Counted from the stretch's first letter, positions 31,027-43,744 are shown. The stretch is DNA of 64,000 nt from Xestospongia bergquistia (GCA_963965975.1 OZ014421.1:6811413-6875412), one strand, 5' to 3'. A program made the numbers and translations. Notes: a model not told the origin generated them from the letters alone.

Positions 31027-31490
31027 TACATCGAGAGCTTACCACACACAAACGTTTTTTGGACTGGAAAACAGAAATTGATAACTCAAACGGTTTTATA
31101 CAACCAAATAGATCGAACGACCAATAAGCAGCAATTCTACAAACTAAGAATTGTGGGTTGCACTATTATACTGCATATTATGCAATTTCAAGTTTTCAAC
31201 CGGCAACATGTGCTTTATTTGTTATTCATATGTAAGGGGCCAATAAATGGGAGTGTTGATCAATGGCCATTTTCTTTAACTTACCTCGCATCTTACTTAC
31301 TAGATCTAGCCCTTATTCCTGTAGATTTTATAGTTCGAGCAGTTTTTCAACTACTTTAAAGAATTTTCTCTACGGCGACAATACTACTTCCTCAAATGAA
31401 AAGTAAAGCGAACTTTTATAGTTAATTGCTATGTCATGTTGTGGTGCAAAATTTGTGCTGTGTCATTGTCATGTATAAATGATATGACAC
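31027..31490 (-). promoter_or_regulatory. TRAF-A promoter and 5'UTR intron, duplicated at TRAF-C
   Basis: About 460 bp upstream of TRAF-A is repeated in inverse orientation upstream of TRAF-C (about 61540..61988). Conserved in both: a TATA-like ACTATAAAATC, about 35 bp later the segment AGATCTAGTAAGTAAGATG, a donor GCGAG/GTAAGTTAAAG, and an acceptor TTTTCCAG about 45 bp before the start codon. This reads as core promoter, untranslated exon and 5'UTR intron. TRAF-B keeps the donor and acceptor in weaker form. Confidence 0.6.
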
Positions 31491-31877
31491 TAACTCTAGT
31501 TTCTAAATAAACATTATTCTCTCCCAACTAGCACTGTTCTTCCCTCTCCAACTCCCTTATCCCCAAGAAAAGCCAGTAATGAGGAGGTAGAGAACCATCT
31601 GAAGGGAATAGCACTTGAAATATCCCCAAACCATTTGGAAGAATGGACTTCTATCAACATAACTAATCTGGAAATAAAAAGCAAAGTAAACAAAAGTGAT
31701 CACACACATATTTGCCACATGACTACCTGTTGTTGTTGTTGTCATATGAAGTAATTGTTATTGCGTAATTGTGTTTACGACATCCATGTTTGTTTCTCTG
31801 GTTGAGTTGTCATGATTACCAAATGCAACTATGATGTCATTATGTAGGTATTGTGTAACTGTGAACAACATCTCATG

Positions 31878-32138
31878 CATAAAGTGCCTAACAGAGCTCT
31901 AGGCACTATAAATACATTAGGTGATTTGAAGACTTTCTTTGATACTTCACCTCCAAAACCACCTGGTGTTCTCTTCCCTGATTTGAGACAAAAGATAAAA
32001 GATCTTCCCACAAACTTATCAGTAGAATTACCACCACCTGCTAAAAGGAAGTCTGTCAGACAACCCTTTCAAAATTATGATGATCTTAGACATTCTTCAT
32101 TTCCTAATAAAAAGCAGAGACACCACATCAAAAGATGA
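31878..32138 (+). CDS. Unrecognised small basic protein (86 aa)
   Basis: Open frame after a possible acceptor at 31850 (TTATGTAG). From ATG 31878 it encodes 86 aa with a Pro-rich centre (SPPKPPGVLFPDL), ELPPPAKRKS and a basic tail ending KKQRHHIKR. Near the start is NRALGTIN, similar to the ALGTVN core of the securin destruction box but lacking the Arg at the first box position. Placed between divergent TRAF-A and convergent RalGDS. I could not find a convincing 5' exon; it may be an incomplete gene. Confidence 0.4.
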   Translation, partial: HKVPNRALGTINTLGDLKTFFDTSPPKPPGVLFPDLRQKIKDLPTNLSVELPPPAKRKSVRQPFQNYDDLRHSSFPNKKQRHHIKR

Positions 32139-32354
32139 TATATAACTATAATCTACTACAGGTCTTTGATGGTGCATCTTGTAATGTTAAAATGAAAAAA
32201 ACAATTTTCTTAAACAATGAAAACTTTATTCTCCATTAAAGTAAAGAGAGATACACACAAGTGAGAAATAAAAAAGAATAATGAATAAATAAAAATTATT
32301 TCCAAATTCTATTGAATAATTTTATCTTCTAAGGGATTTCCCCAGGGATAATCC

Positions 32355-35300
32355 CTATCTATGTTTTAGTTTCAATATCAATAGTGGGATCTCTTTGATG
32401 TTGTTATCCAGTGCGTAGTATACACTTGTACCAGCTGGTATTTTTAACTCTCCTATAATAAGAACATACAATTCAATACCTACGGAATAGTCAATACCAT
32501 AAAGAAACTGCCCACTAACTACATGTACAAATACATGTATCCCGACAATGCCATGTAGAAATGGAGGAGATGTAAAACATGTATTGTGGTTATGTTTACA
32601 TGACTAGTTTTGACCACAAGAGGATATGAATTATATTAATATGGCTAAGATCTATCAATATTTATATAAAGTTTTACCAACTCTTTAAAGACAGCATAAA
32701 CAAGTTTGACCCACTCTATTTACAATAGTATCAATAACCTTTATCCTTTAATTGTTGAACCAATTCATAACTAGATGGATCAGCAGTGAGATCATATTTC
32801 TCCAAAGCAGCTTTAATAACAGCAGCTGTGTGGTCACATCTACTGATCTAAAGAGAACAAACCATGAGACCTGAAAACGGACTACAACTACTATGATCAA
32901 TCATGTGATTAATGTAATTAGTGAATAATTAAAGGGGAACAACTCACCATTATACTTTTATAATTACATGAGTTAGATCCTGTCATGGAAACCCGTACAA
33001 CCTGGTAATCTTGTAATTCTTGGCAGCTACTACTACGATGTAATGACGGTTGTTCCTCCTCTTCCACTTTCAATAAATCTACAGATAATCTTTTAGGTTG
33101 GACATTAATATCAGTAGATGTGATATCACCCACGGCAACCTTAGCAAATAATCTAATTATGTGCGAAATAATATATTTCCAATTAATTTTAATTGTTAGA
33201 AAACAACAGCTGCTCATTATTACATGTAACAATTGATTGTATAAAGAATATAGTACTCTAAAGATTATTATCAGTAACAGAACACATCTGTTAGTATCAA
33301 TACTGAAGTTAACCAAATATGTTGAGTTATAAAGTATGGATGACCATATATGGTATTGGGTGTACCACTGATGATATAAGACTTACTGAAGTGATTTTTG
33401 TAATAAAATTTGACAAGGTGGAGTGATGAGATGTGAAGGTGATGTGTGAGATCCCACAGGAGAAGGTGTAGCCTCTATTTTCTTTGATAATAAGAAGCTA
33501 TAGAAAAGAAGGAGGTACAACACCATCTGTTATATTGTGTTCATTGTAAATCTATACTGGCTTCTTATAAGTATTCATAAATATTAATAATAATAATAAT
33601 AATAGATAATAATAGGCTGGGCGGTATCCTATTATTAGGTGATGCTATATTTATTAGTACTGACCTTTCTTGGTCTGACATGACTGGACTTGTATGTAAT
33701 AAATGTATTAAGGAGACTTTGAGTGGAAAAGGATATTTACTGGCAGCTGTTTGAAAGAGAGATAACTTGGCTAGAATTTCAAACTCCTTGCGTCTCTTTT
33801 CAAAATTTATCAGGCCATCCTAATATATAGATAATAATGAATTACATGGACAGTTATAATACTGATAGTCATGGTAATGAACTATTATGATATCAGAAAG
33901 ACAATGGTAGATAATAGATAATGGTTGAACTAACTGAGCATATATCAGGTAGAGCTGAGTGTAACATAGTCAAATCAGTTAAGAAAGTACCCAAATATGG
34001 TACAACACCGTGTATTATCTCCTGTGTATATAGAGTGACCAATATTTATAAGGACTCAATTAAATTAATAAATTTAGATTTATTAATTTATGGTCTTACT
34101 GGAATTTGTTTCCATGGCTTCTTAGGGGATTGTTCAGCTGCTACTCTTTTCCCAGTAGCTTCCTACAAATAGGGAGTTACCTGCTATCAGTTACTATAGT
34201 GTTTGTGGTTAATCATTTAGTTACACTAAAATCTGATTGATGTAAAGTTAGGGAATTATTCTTAAAACAATTAAAAGCAATTATCAATGTAAATATCAGT
34301 AATATGTCCTTTTTTGATAACTAACTTTGTCCAAAACATCACGAAATACTTGAAAATTAGATTCATAAGATAATAAATGATGCAACTCTGTTAATATCAC
34401 CTTTTTATCACTATTAACAAGAATAGAGAAATTGTGTATTGATATAATCACCTATTCATCCATTCATCCATCTATTCATCTATCCATTCATCTTTTCATC
34501 CACCCATCAATTTATCCATTCATCCATTATTCAATCTATTCACTTTGGTACCATCTCCCAAGATCGTTTCAGACGATAAATAGCAGAAGACTCAAGACCA
34601 GATGTAATGGCCTTTAAAGATGAAAAGTTCTTCAAAAGTCGACAAAAATGTGCGATATCTATCCAATGTGATATAGCTTGGCCACGAACTAATGGTGTCT
34701 TCATTTTCTTGGAGTCAGTAGCTTCTAATATACTCAATAGTACTTGTTGTGTGAGTTTATTAAATGTATCAATAGCACAGAGTATTGTAGGTGACTTGTT
34801 CTTATCATGTCTGACATAATGTAGACATTGGTAAGGTATTATGTCCTTAAATATTTCCTAAGGATTGATGAAATGGGTATAATAAAATAATACTGTGTCT
34901 TGTAGGACACAGTTTAACAATATATTCAAGTCTAAAGCAATAGATCTCAAACAATACAATGACAATAGACATAGCTAGTTTCATCCACAGACTCCTATAC
35001 CCTATAGCAGTCTAGGAATGAGACTACAACATAACTACTTGACTCTTTCATCTCTTTCTCTGTTTGTTCAATACACAAAGACATCTAACCTCCACTAGAT
35101 AACTAATTGATGTAATACTAATACATCTATCTGTAATACATCTATCATTGTGCGTTGCTATTTTTAGAACTATAACTAATTAGCCAAGTGACTTACAGCA
35201 TTATAACTGACAATAATAATGAGTCATATGACTTACAGTGACAATAATAATGAGTCATGTGACTTACAGCGTCTAGTGCAGTCAAATCCTGTGCAACAAG

Positions 35301-36748
35301 TTCAGCTGGTTTATATAACCAGTGATAATGCTTGTTACTTCCATCACAACCTCCATGTCCACACACACAAAGTTGTTCTGAGAGCATTGCAGCTGTTGAT
35401 AATTTTTGATGACAAGTTGATACTTGTCTGTGTAACTCTGTTAGTTCTTGTAACAGATGATGTGTTACTTGAGGTAACTGATCTTTGAGGAACGTCTCTA
35501 ACATTAGTAATTCTGGAAACGAAGGAGGACAATTAAAGTCTTCCGTGTATTTATCAATCCAGAGTTTTATGAAGGAAAGGATGGATCTATTTATAAGGAA
35601 ATAAAGTAATAATGATGGTCACTTATAAATATTGAAGTTGAAAGTGTGTGGGGTCAATAGAGATAAGTTATGATGGGAAAAGTAAAAAAAACTAAAAGTC
35701 AATCTAAAATTAATGTAGACAGTTTAGACTAATAAATACAATTTATTTTAGTTCTTGTTCCAAAGAAATGAATAATGAAATTGAAAACAATAAATCTATA
35801 ATATATATGGAATTACAGGCAAATAATGCTCATTAATTTATCTAATAAATAGACTTATATAATTATTATCTATATTTATAATATTAATATATATATGTCT
35901 GTTTACATAATATGTTCATTTATAAATGATTTAATAGTAGCAGCAAATAGAATTAAATGATGCCTGTTAATTTACATTATAAATATAATATACAACACTA
36001 ACAAATTTACTGATGTTTATTAATTGATATTAAACGATACTGTAAACACAGGAGAGTTGTTATCTAAACATTAGTCACTTAACAATTCATAACACTAACT
36101 TCAAACATTTTTGTTGTTTCTCATGTGTTATTTCTTCATACTCTGTACAATTAAGATGACTAATATACCTATTAACAAGAAAAATATAACTATAAAATTA
36201 CAGACACAATGTGACAAACCTGTCAATCAGGTTAGTGAGGAGATCATAAGGTGTAGTGAAGGTACGATAAACAGCTAAGAAACAGACCCAATACGACTGA
36301 TCGACTTCCTCTTTGAGAGGTGACAGCTGTTGGACAAGACAAGAGAGCGTCCCGGCTTGAATGGTTCTCTCAATCTCTGTCGTCCAAAGAAGACGGTTCT
36401 CTTGTGTCTCATCAATATCACAGTAGATCTTCCGGAGATTGAGAGTGTATATACCTCCCTCTACATGAACTTCTCCAAGATACTATATCCAGAAAGAGAA
36501 ACAAGAAAGAACATTATGGTTTATAACTTTCTACATTATAAAGAAATGTTGTTAACTCCCTTCATTCGACGTGTACACGTCATTGTTCAAACAAAAGGAC
36601 AATATCACACACTTTGGTGTTATAAGGAAACACTTTGATCGCTCTATTCAAATAACTTGATGATATATCGTGTCTTAGTGTGATATTTATTAGGTTATCA
36701 ATCACTAACTTGGCTGTTATGAGAAGTCCTCTTTGACTCTTCTGCCAT
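32355..36748 (-). CDS. RALGDS: Ral guanine nucleotide dissociation stimulator (RalGDS/RGL type)
   Basis: Exchange factor that activates Ral GTPases and is recruited by Ras. In order on the minus strand: a short N-terminus [32 protein letters not shown]; RasGEF N-terminal (REM) domain with [13 protein letters not shown] and [37 protein letters not shown]; catalytic RasGEF domain ([82 protein letters not shown]). The C-terminal Ras-association domain ([59 protein letters not shown]) is typical of RalGDS. ATG 36748 is chosen because only that frame meets the next exon in phase. Which RalGDS/RGL paralogue is unclear. Confidence 0.9.
34445..34540. repeat. (TTCATCCA)n-like low-complexity tract in RalGDS intron
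   Basis: Degenerate CATTCATCCATCTATTCATC-type tetranucleotide array. Similar tracts occur in ODR4 (about 45885..45945) and MIGA introns, so this is a common microsatellite of the genome. Confidence 0.75.
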
Positions 36749-36887
36749 CTAGACACACATCCTTCCTTAAATTTTGTAGGTGGGGCTGATATTAAAGGTG
36801 GAGCTGGTTTATATTTTTTCTCACTCTTTTTGTTGCTAATAAGTGACAATGGTAGGTGTTATGAGCTAGTGTTTTGTCATAAAGAAA

Positions 36888-37856
36888 ATGTCTTCTTCTC
36901 CTTTAGGAAGTTCAAGATCAAGGCACACCACACCTCAGAGCAGATCTTCCTCAAGATTCACACCTCGTAATAGAAGGGGCTCTCCTCTCTCAGCAACTAG
37001 TAACATATTGAGTTCTCCAGGTAGTAGCAGCACTGGGAGATCCAGTACTTGTAATAGTAGGACGAGACCTGATACTGGACAGGTCTTAAGTTTACTTATT
37101 AAATGAATTGATCATTATTTATAATTTTAACAATAGGGTCACTTTTTAAAGTGGTATATTCCAAGACATATAGCAGGATCACATGGAGGTACTCCTATAT
37201 CACACAAAGATACACCAGGTAACTGTAGTGAGATGTATGGTATGATGGTACATACCATATATGGTATTGTTGTAACTATTAATAGATTACCACAATGAAT
37301 CCACTTCACAAACAGACAATGATTTAAACACAAGAGAGGTAAAATTTAGTTTAAGCCTAAGAAATTAACTAAAATTATTAGATTTCAAGTCCAATGCATA
37401 ATGACAGCAAGAAGATGTGGTTATTAAAATATTCAGGTTAGTTAATTAGCTATTATTACTACAAGAACTCTCCTCCATCAGATGATAGGATACAATCATT
37501 ACCACTTCCTCCCTCTGAAAAACCCAAAATATTAGAGTTTCCTGTCCAAGATAACATAGCTAATATCTTCAAAACGTGGGTAACACCCTATTAATTAGGA
37601 TAATAATTGCTTATCTTCTATTAGACCAACAAGCTATCCTCTATTGTACTCTCGTTATGGAGTGCCTATGGTACCAATCCTTCCCTATTACCCGGCAAAT
37701 ATTGGATGGTCTCATTACGACCATATTTGGAAACACAGCCAGACATCTATGTTAGATCCACCACCTCAAGGCTTGTTTACTCATGTGGGTGTGGCTCCAC
37801 GACGAGACTTCACTGTTGCACCAGACTGGAGACGTATTTCTCAATATCAATTATAA
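36888..37856 (+). CDS. Unrecognised 236-aa protein, divergent partner of RalGDS
   Basis: Exons 36888..37082, 37137..37218, 37286..37338, 37382..37436, 37482..37575 and 37625..37856 close in phase. The first 65 residues are Ser/Arg-rich and disordered; the C-terminal 80 are Pro/Tyr/Trp-rich (PTSYPLLYSRYGVPMVPILP, YYPANIGWSHYDHIWKHS, PPPQGLFTHVGVAPRRDF). That composition is reminiscent of small sperm/ciliary microtubule-inner proteins, but I cannot name a family with confidence. The donor of exon 5 (AC/GTGGGT) is chosen because it keeps this frame; the alternative donor gives a cysteine-rich frame that looks non-genuine. Start codon is 139 bp from that of RalGDS. Confidence 0.7.
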
Positions 37857-37976
37857 ATTTATGTGCTTGCAAAATCATGAATAACTGGAAATTAATAACT
37901 AGAAATTAATAACTAGAGATTAATAACTGAAAAAACAACTTTGATAACTAGCAATCAGGCAATGTTATAATTTCTG

Positions 37977-39793
37977 TCATTGAGGTTGTGAAGTAGTACG
38001 AATGTAAGGCTTTCCAGATGGGACTGTAGCCACTTTAAAACCTGGAAACAACTTTGCAGCATCTTCAGCACTAACAGTAGGCAGTATCATACATTCTCCA
38101 CCATTCTATAGCAATAACAATGATAATATTAAGAATAGATATCGTAATTAGTAGTGGTATGATTTTTGACCTTGGTCAAACTATATATAATCTCATGATT
38201 TCAGTAATTTAAAAAGGTTACATATGTAACAATAATATTTATTTTGTTAACATGAGACTACATGACATGATCAGATGGAAACAAAGGTCAATTAATTAAC
38301 CTTCATTAGTATTGTTATTATAGTAACATGCCCACTTAGTTACCTTCCAATTTGCAGGAGTGGCCACTTTCTTGTGGGCAGTGAGCTGAAGGGAGTCCAA
38401 AACTCGTAATATTTCACTGTGAGTGGGTGTGAGAGAAAGAATGAAAGAGAATAAAAGGAACACAAGTCTCAAATAAGTGTCAATCTCTAACTAAAATAAA
38501 CATGATATATATGTTATATGTGTGTGCTCATAATAGCTCTATTATTGAAGGAGTTGTTGTTCCTATAGCAAAAAGTAGATGCATTATTAAAATATAAAGA
38601 TTTAGTGGTAGGATAAGGAACAAGGAAATAAATTAATAATTAATAGGGGCTCACTCAAAATTGCGTCCAGTAGTTGCAGGATACAAAATCTGCAGTTTTA
38701 ATTTTTTATCAGGAGCAATAATGAAGACCTATTACAATCAGTCACATCCTATAATTACAACATGTCATGTACTCACAGCTCGGCAAGTAAGAGGCAGACC
38801 AGCTGCATCTTTCTCTACCGGGTCAACCATCCCAAGTTGGACAGCAAGTTCACGATTTGGATCAGAAATGATGGCATATGGAAATGGACCTTGTGGCAAA
38901 TTGTTGTAAGCCTACAAACAAAGAATGGGTGTGACACCTCATATTACATTAGTGAGTGTTAACCCATATAACCATACAGGTGTGTACTCTAGAATGTAAT
39001 AAATGTTCCTATTAGCCATGTTAAGGGCTGTTGTTGTGAATAGCATATCCAGTTATGTCCTTAGTAATATAATGATTACTGATAAACAAATGTGGTCTGA
39101 TTTTCAATAAGGGACCACTTCTATCAAAACATTTATTAAAAGATTTGTGAAAGTGAAATACTGTTAAAACATCTTGAAACCAGTTTGTTTTGTATACATA
39201 GTTATCATGAATAGTTGTATATATATATATATTAACTGTATGTATATAAAACCTATTTGAAGCTATTTTAACAGTAGTTCCTTTTCACAAATCATATGAC
39301 AAATGTTTCAACAGAAAGTGGTCCCTTATTGGCATCAGGTCACAAACAACATACTACTTACTATCACGAGAGCAAGGTCAAATTCCATTAAGGCCAATAC
39401 ACTTGACAGTTCACATTTAATAATTATTATATTATGCAGGCTATTAGTTTACTGATATACACATACAATAGATTTAATACCTCTATATCTTTGATCCAAT
39501 CTTTGTGACTGTCTACGGAATTACATGACAATGCTATAATTTTGGTACCACGTTTTGTAAACTCTGGGACAATTCTTGCAACCTCTCCAAGTTCAGTTGT
39601 GCACACTGGTGTAAAGTCAGCAGGATGAGAGAAGAGAACACCCCAACTAGAAGGAGAATATTACAATATAAGTTATTAACATTGGACGAGAGAGGTATTA
39701 GTACCTATCTCCAAGCCAAGAATGAAATTGGATGGTCCCTTCAGTAGTATCTGCAGTGAAATTAGGAAAAGTGTCACCTAAGTTGAGAGGCAT
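37977..39793 (-). CDS. PRDX6: Peroxiredoxin 6 (1-Cys type)
   Basis: Thiol peroxidase that reduces H2O2 and phospholipid hydroperoxides. Starts [16 protein letters not shown]. Active-site block [20 protein letters not shown] holds the peroxidatic Cys with its Pro and Thr. Then come [48 protein letters not shown]-type region, [19 protein letters not shown] and the Prx6-type C-terminal extension ending RTTSQPQ. Several introns are several hundred bp (e.g. 38900..39480), long for this window; I see no gene inside them. The C-terminus is of standard length. Head-to-head with ZDHHC12, starts 176 bp apart. Confidence 0.93.
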
Positions 39794-39969
39794 GTCTGAT
39801 TTTTGCTTTCTTTGTTCCAACAAGAACTGCAGTGTACACGAACGTGGCTTGTGGGTATGGCAAAAATGGGAGGAGCTAAGCTAAGACACTTAGCTAGGGT
39901 GGAGTTGACTACGTGTAACTTTTTCGAATTTATGATGAAAAATAAAGAAAGAGATCTATTGTCTTTATC

Positions 39970-41362
39970 ATGAAATATTGTAATAAGATATGTTCAGTAA
40001 GTAATTATGCTCGACTGCTTCATCTCTCCTTGACTTTATTCGTATTTTATGTTTTACTACTAACACCAGGATCTGGTAAGGAGAATAAGTGATTTTTCAA
40101 CATCTCTCTCTCTCTCTCTCTCTTAGATTTGCATAATGCTTGGCAAGAAAGAAATTCTCAATTTTTTGGAGTGTTATTCCTTTTAATTTCTTCTAACATT
40201 CTATATCTCATTGCAAGTGTTATTAATCCAGGGTATGTTCCTGTCGTTAAAACTGACATTCCTTCACTATATGATATCAAGAATGGTTCTATAAAAGCAG
40301 TACCAGACATAGTAAGTAGTGGTATCTTGCTGTGTTTTAATTTGTTAGACCTTCCAGAACAATCCTGATGACAGTGACTCATTAACAGATTCTGATAGCA
40401 AAGCATTAGTGACTGGTTCTACATGTCGTGATAAATTCTGCCACATTTGTAAACATAATGGTATTTTACGAGCTAGACATTGTAAGGTATGTTTGTTGTC
40501 ATAGTTACTGGAAAGTGGTACAATTTCCTTTTGAAATCTATAAAAATAGTGCAATTATCCCAATAACAAAAGCAATACCATAAATGGACTTATTTCAATA
40601 CTAATAGCCTCATTCCAATACTATATGATAGAGGCTCATTCCAATACTATATGATAGAGACCTATTCCAATACTATATGATAGAGACCTATTCCAATACT
40701 ATATGATAGAGGCTCATTCCAATACTATATGATAGAGGCTCATTCCAATACTATATGATAGAGACCTATTCCAATACTATATGATAGTTATAACATACAC
40801 TTATTCCAGTACAGATTATCAGTTAATATTGATATTGTTCTCTCTTAGATATGTAATAGATGTATTAGACGTTATGATCATCACTGTCCATGGTTAGGTA
40901 ACTGTGTAGGTGAGAGAAATCATCGTTTGTTCTGGTTATTTCTTGGCCTGGAGACTCCAATGTTAATATGGGGTGTCTTCATAGCATGGTATGTTATAAT
41001 GGTATCACTGGTAACTATGGTAACTGCATTAATATAGGAGCTCATTGCAGACATCATCAAATCTTGGGGAATGGCTTAAAGGAAATATACTGACATTTCC
41101 ATGTTTACTTATCGTCTTTGTAGGCAGTATAGCTTGCAGTATGTTGCTTGTTTTTCATTCTTTTCTCATGATCTCAGGGCAGACTACGTGGGAAATGGCA
41201 TCTCGTTTTCGAATATCATATCTTCGTGATCTAGATCCACCTATTAATCCATTTGACGAGGGTTTTTTTCTTAACATTATCCACTTTCTCTGTTGCCCTG
41301 GGAAACCAGATTGGGAATTTATTTACGACAAAAAAGTAGAACAATTAAAACCAAATGTTTGA
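39970..41362 (+). CDS. ZDHHC12: DHHC palmitoyltransferase, ZDHHC12-like
   Basis: Predicted protein S-acyltransferase of endomembranes. Exons 39970..40075, 40127..40311, 40349..40486, 40849..40988 and 41038..41362 join to 297 aa. Two N-terminal hydrophobic helices; cysteine-rich domain [16 protein letters not shown] / [25 protein letters not shown] follows; then two helices and TTWE (the TTxE motif) in [36 protein letters not shown]. The [17 protein letters not shown] and NPFD..F segments match ZDHHC12 by memory. A short uORF-like ATG lies at 39931. The third intron carries a 26-bp satellite; the first ends in a (CT)n tract. Confidence 0.9.
40101..40126 (+). repeat. (CT)n tract as polypyrimidine tract of a 3' splice site
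   Basis: Eleven or so CT units run directly into the acceptor TTAG of the ZDHHC12 intron 40076..40126. Confidence 0.8.
40590..40787. repeat. 26-bp tandem repeat with two unit types (ZDHHC12 intron)
   Basis: Core TTCCAATACTATATGATAGA recurs at 40613, 40639, 40665, 40691, 40717, 40743 and 40769. The 6-bp link is GGCTCA (type A) or GACCTA (type B), in order A-B-B-A-A-B; one degenerate unit precedes. Confidence 0.9.
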
Positions 41363-41460
41363 AACTGATCTGACATTACTTTTAGAAAACAAAGACAACA
41401 GATTGTAAATATTATTTTATTTCACTATCAATTATAAATAAATATTTATTATTATTACAA

Positions 41461-43718
41461 TTATTTAAATATACATTCTCTGACATAATTAGCTTGTCTT
41501 GTAGTATTAAAACCCAACTCTTGCCAAGTTAGATATGGTATCTATGGAAACAAGATGAGAGAACTAAATTAGATATGGTATCTATGGAAACAAGATGAGA
41601 GAACTAAATTAGATATGGTATCTATGGAAACAAGATGAGAGAACTAAATTAGATATGGTATCTATGGAAACAAGATGAGAGAACTAAATTAGATATGGTA
41701 TCTATGGAAACAAGATGAGAGAACTAAGTTAGATATGGTATCTATGGAAACAAGATGAGAAACTACAAGACGTTTATGAACTTACTGATATCATATCCCA
41801 TCCTAGTGCTGTGAGTTGTCTGCGTTTCAAAACAGTTCTTCCCAATGGATGATTAGAATTAACAGCAAAATGAATAGGACCGTCTACCTCAATCCCCATA
41901 CATCTCTTGATATGAGAACTCACTAAACCCACATCCCAGTCACTGGCTAAATTAAAAAACATCTCATTGTCCTCTCCTTTTAAGGTCTGCCCTATGTTCA
42001 TTTCTTCATTACAAACTATTTTCTTTAAACAAAGTTCTTTTAATTCCTCCAAAGACACTCGTTCCATTTCCACTGGAATAGACAAAGCTCGATTATTACC
42101 ATCCAAAAGGACTTCTATATCAATAGCATAGCCACTGGTTGTTTGAGCCTCTACTATAAACAGGTTATCACTCCCTAGAACATCTTTCACAGCTGCTGCA
42201 ACAACATTGTGGAAAGTTGACTGTAGGGGAGCTTTCCCAATACAAGCTCTCATTAAGAACTTTCCACGGTCTTCAGGAGAAAGACAAGGTAAAGCAAGGT
42301 GTGGACATTCAAATCGAGTTGCTAGGTCCAGCTGGAGTATTTGTATAGAACTAAAAGTAGCCATAGTGTCACTTTTTATGACCTCTAAGAGAGAAAGAAT
42401 ATATACAGTAACGTTTTAATGTACTCTACTTACCAGCTATCATCTTTTCACTCAAACACACTTCAAAAAGGCTCACTGGAAACAAACCCATCACTAGACA
42501 AGACCACGCAATATTCATAAGAGCCTGAGGCCCCCAGTATGGATCAACAATCTTGACAATACGTTCTGCTAATGCTTCCATAAGAGGATGATGAGAATGA
42601 TTAAGGAACCCATAAGCATAACCAATATTAGCTATGTTGTGAGCATTCATATGATCAACTTGTGATAAGACACATTCTGCTATATAATCTAAAAGTTCTG
42701 GATTATAATATTGGACACGAGCAGCTGTCCAAAGTAGGTGAGCAAGAAGACGAGGAGTGTACATACGTACAGCTTCTCCAGATAAGATAGTTTCAGATAT
42801 TTTGTCGTAATAATCTTTGTTATAATATTGGGACTTGCCTAATATCCATATCAACATGGCTACCGTCTGTGAGTCACTACTTTTAAAATAACAATTGACA
42901 ATATTAGCGGCAGATTCAAGAAGCCATTGATCTAAAACAATTCCTGACTTCTGGAGGGACCAGAGTATGTGTGAAAGAGAATGAGGATGAAATTGGTGTG
43001 TATTTTTCTTTAGAAATGATATTATTTTAGTAGTAAGTTTGGGTGGCCATTTATTATGTGTTGCTAATGACCAACAGATATTGGCCAAAGCTCGTTGATC
43101 AGTAAATATCTCCTTGTCAAGTCTCTTGACTGTTTCATTGACAATTTTCTTAATCAATTCATCACACTGTGGTGAAGAATGATTTAAAATAGTTAGTGAC
43201 CAAAGAATTAGACCCAGTTCTTTATCATTTAAATCATCTAACTTTTCTGATTTTAATCTGATAACAATTTGATTTATGGGATACATATTGGACCATCTAA
43301 CACGAGCAGATAACCAAAGATATTTGACTATTTCGTTTGACTTTAGACTCTTCAAATCTTGACCAACTCTTTTGTAAAGGTTTCGGTAATCATAGTTCCT
43401 CGTTAGTTTTTTGATAGAACCAGTTTTAAATGCTTTATAAGTTATAATCTGTAAAACTTCAAAGTTTTCATCTGACGATAGCAAGTCTTTATGACTCCTC
43501 CACTCCAATAAAGCACTTTTAATTGTAGGAGCTGAATCGAGAGCTCTATATAATGGTAAGTGATTAGTTCTTAGGTTTGTAAATAATTGGTCTCCGGACA
43601 AAGTTGAACTGAACTTTACACCAAGTTGACAGGATCGTGTACAGTGAGTTAAAGATAATGGAAGTTTCCTTACATGAACAGATAAAGTAAAGAAAGACCT
43701 GTAGAAATTAGATAACAT
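41461..43718 (-). CDS. FASTKD-family mitochondrial RNA-binding protein (RAP domain)
   Basis: FAST-kinase-domain proteins act on mitochondrial transcripts. Exons 42434..43718, 41786..42384 and 41461..41541 close to 654 aa. The N-terminus is basic and Ser/Leu-rich with few acids (MLSNFYRSFFTLSVHVRKLP), suiting a mitochondrial presequence. Then helical FAST repeats (NICWSLATHNKWPP, HILWSLQKSGI, LLWTAARVQYYNPELL, NIGYAYGFLNH, NIAWSCLVMGLFP), FAST_2 and a C-terminal RAP domain: GPIHFAVNSNHPLGRTVLKR, RQLTALGWDMIS, IPYLTWQEL. The RAP domain is split by the last intron, which contains a tandem 3' splice-site array. ATG 43718 is 26 bp from the divergent TYW3 start. The exact FASTKD paralogue is not determined. 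Confidence 0.88.
41529..41765. repeat. 40-bp tandem repeat that duplicates the FASTKD 3' splice site
   Basis: Six near-identical 40-bp units (starts 41529, 41569, 41609, 41649, 41689, 41729). On the gene strand each unit contains pyrimidine-rich TCTCATCTTGTTTCCATAG followed by ATACCATATCTAA, i.e. the acceptor plus the first 13 nt of the last exon. Only the last unit in transcription order (41529) continues into the real exon. Confidence 0.93.
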
Positions 43719-43744
43719 TGATAAAATCTTAGCTAACACGTGTT

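Noticed and set aside
31078-31359. 93-aa ORF upstream of TRAF-A
   Set aside because: Antisense to the TRAF-A 5' flank; no splice or protein support, and the inverted copy upstream of TRAF-C does not keep it.
36749-36849. Longer RalGDS N-terminus from a TTG-started frame (KPAPPLISAPP...)
   Set aside because: It does not meet the next exon in phase; the ATG 36748 frame does.
37706-37909. Cysteine-rich alternative frame in the last exon of the 236-aa gene
   Set aside because: The other frame has protein-like composition (GLFTHVGVAPRRDF) and a consistent donor AC/GTGGGT.
41529-41765. Regular 40-bp direct repeats as a CRISPR-like array
   Set aside because: No spacers; units are head-to-tail identical and the genome is eukaryotic.
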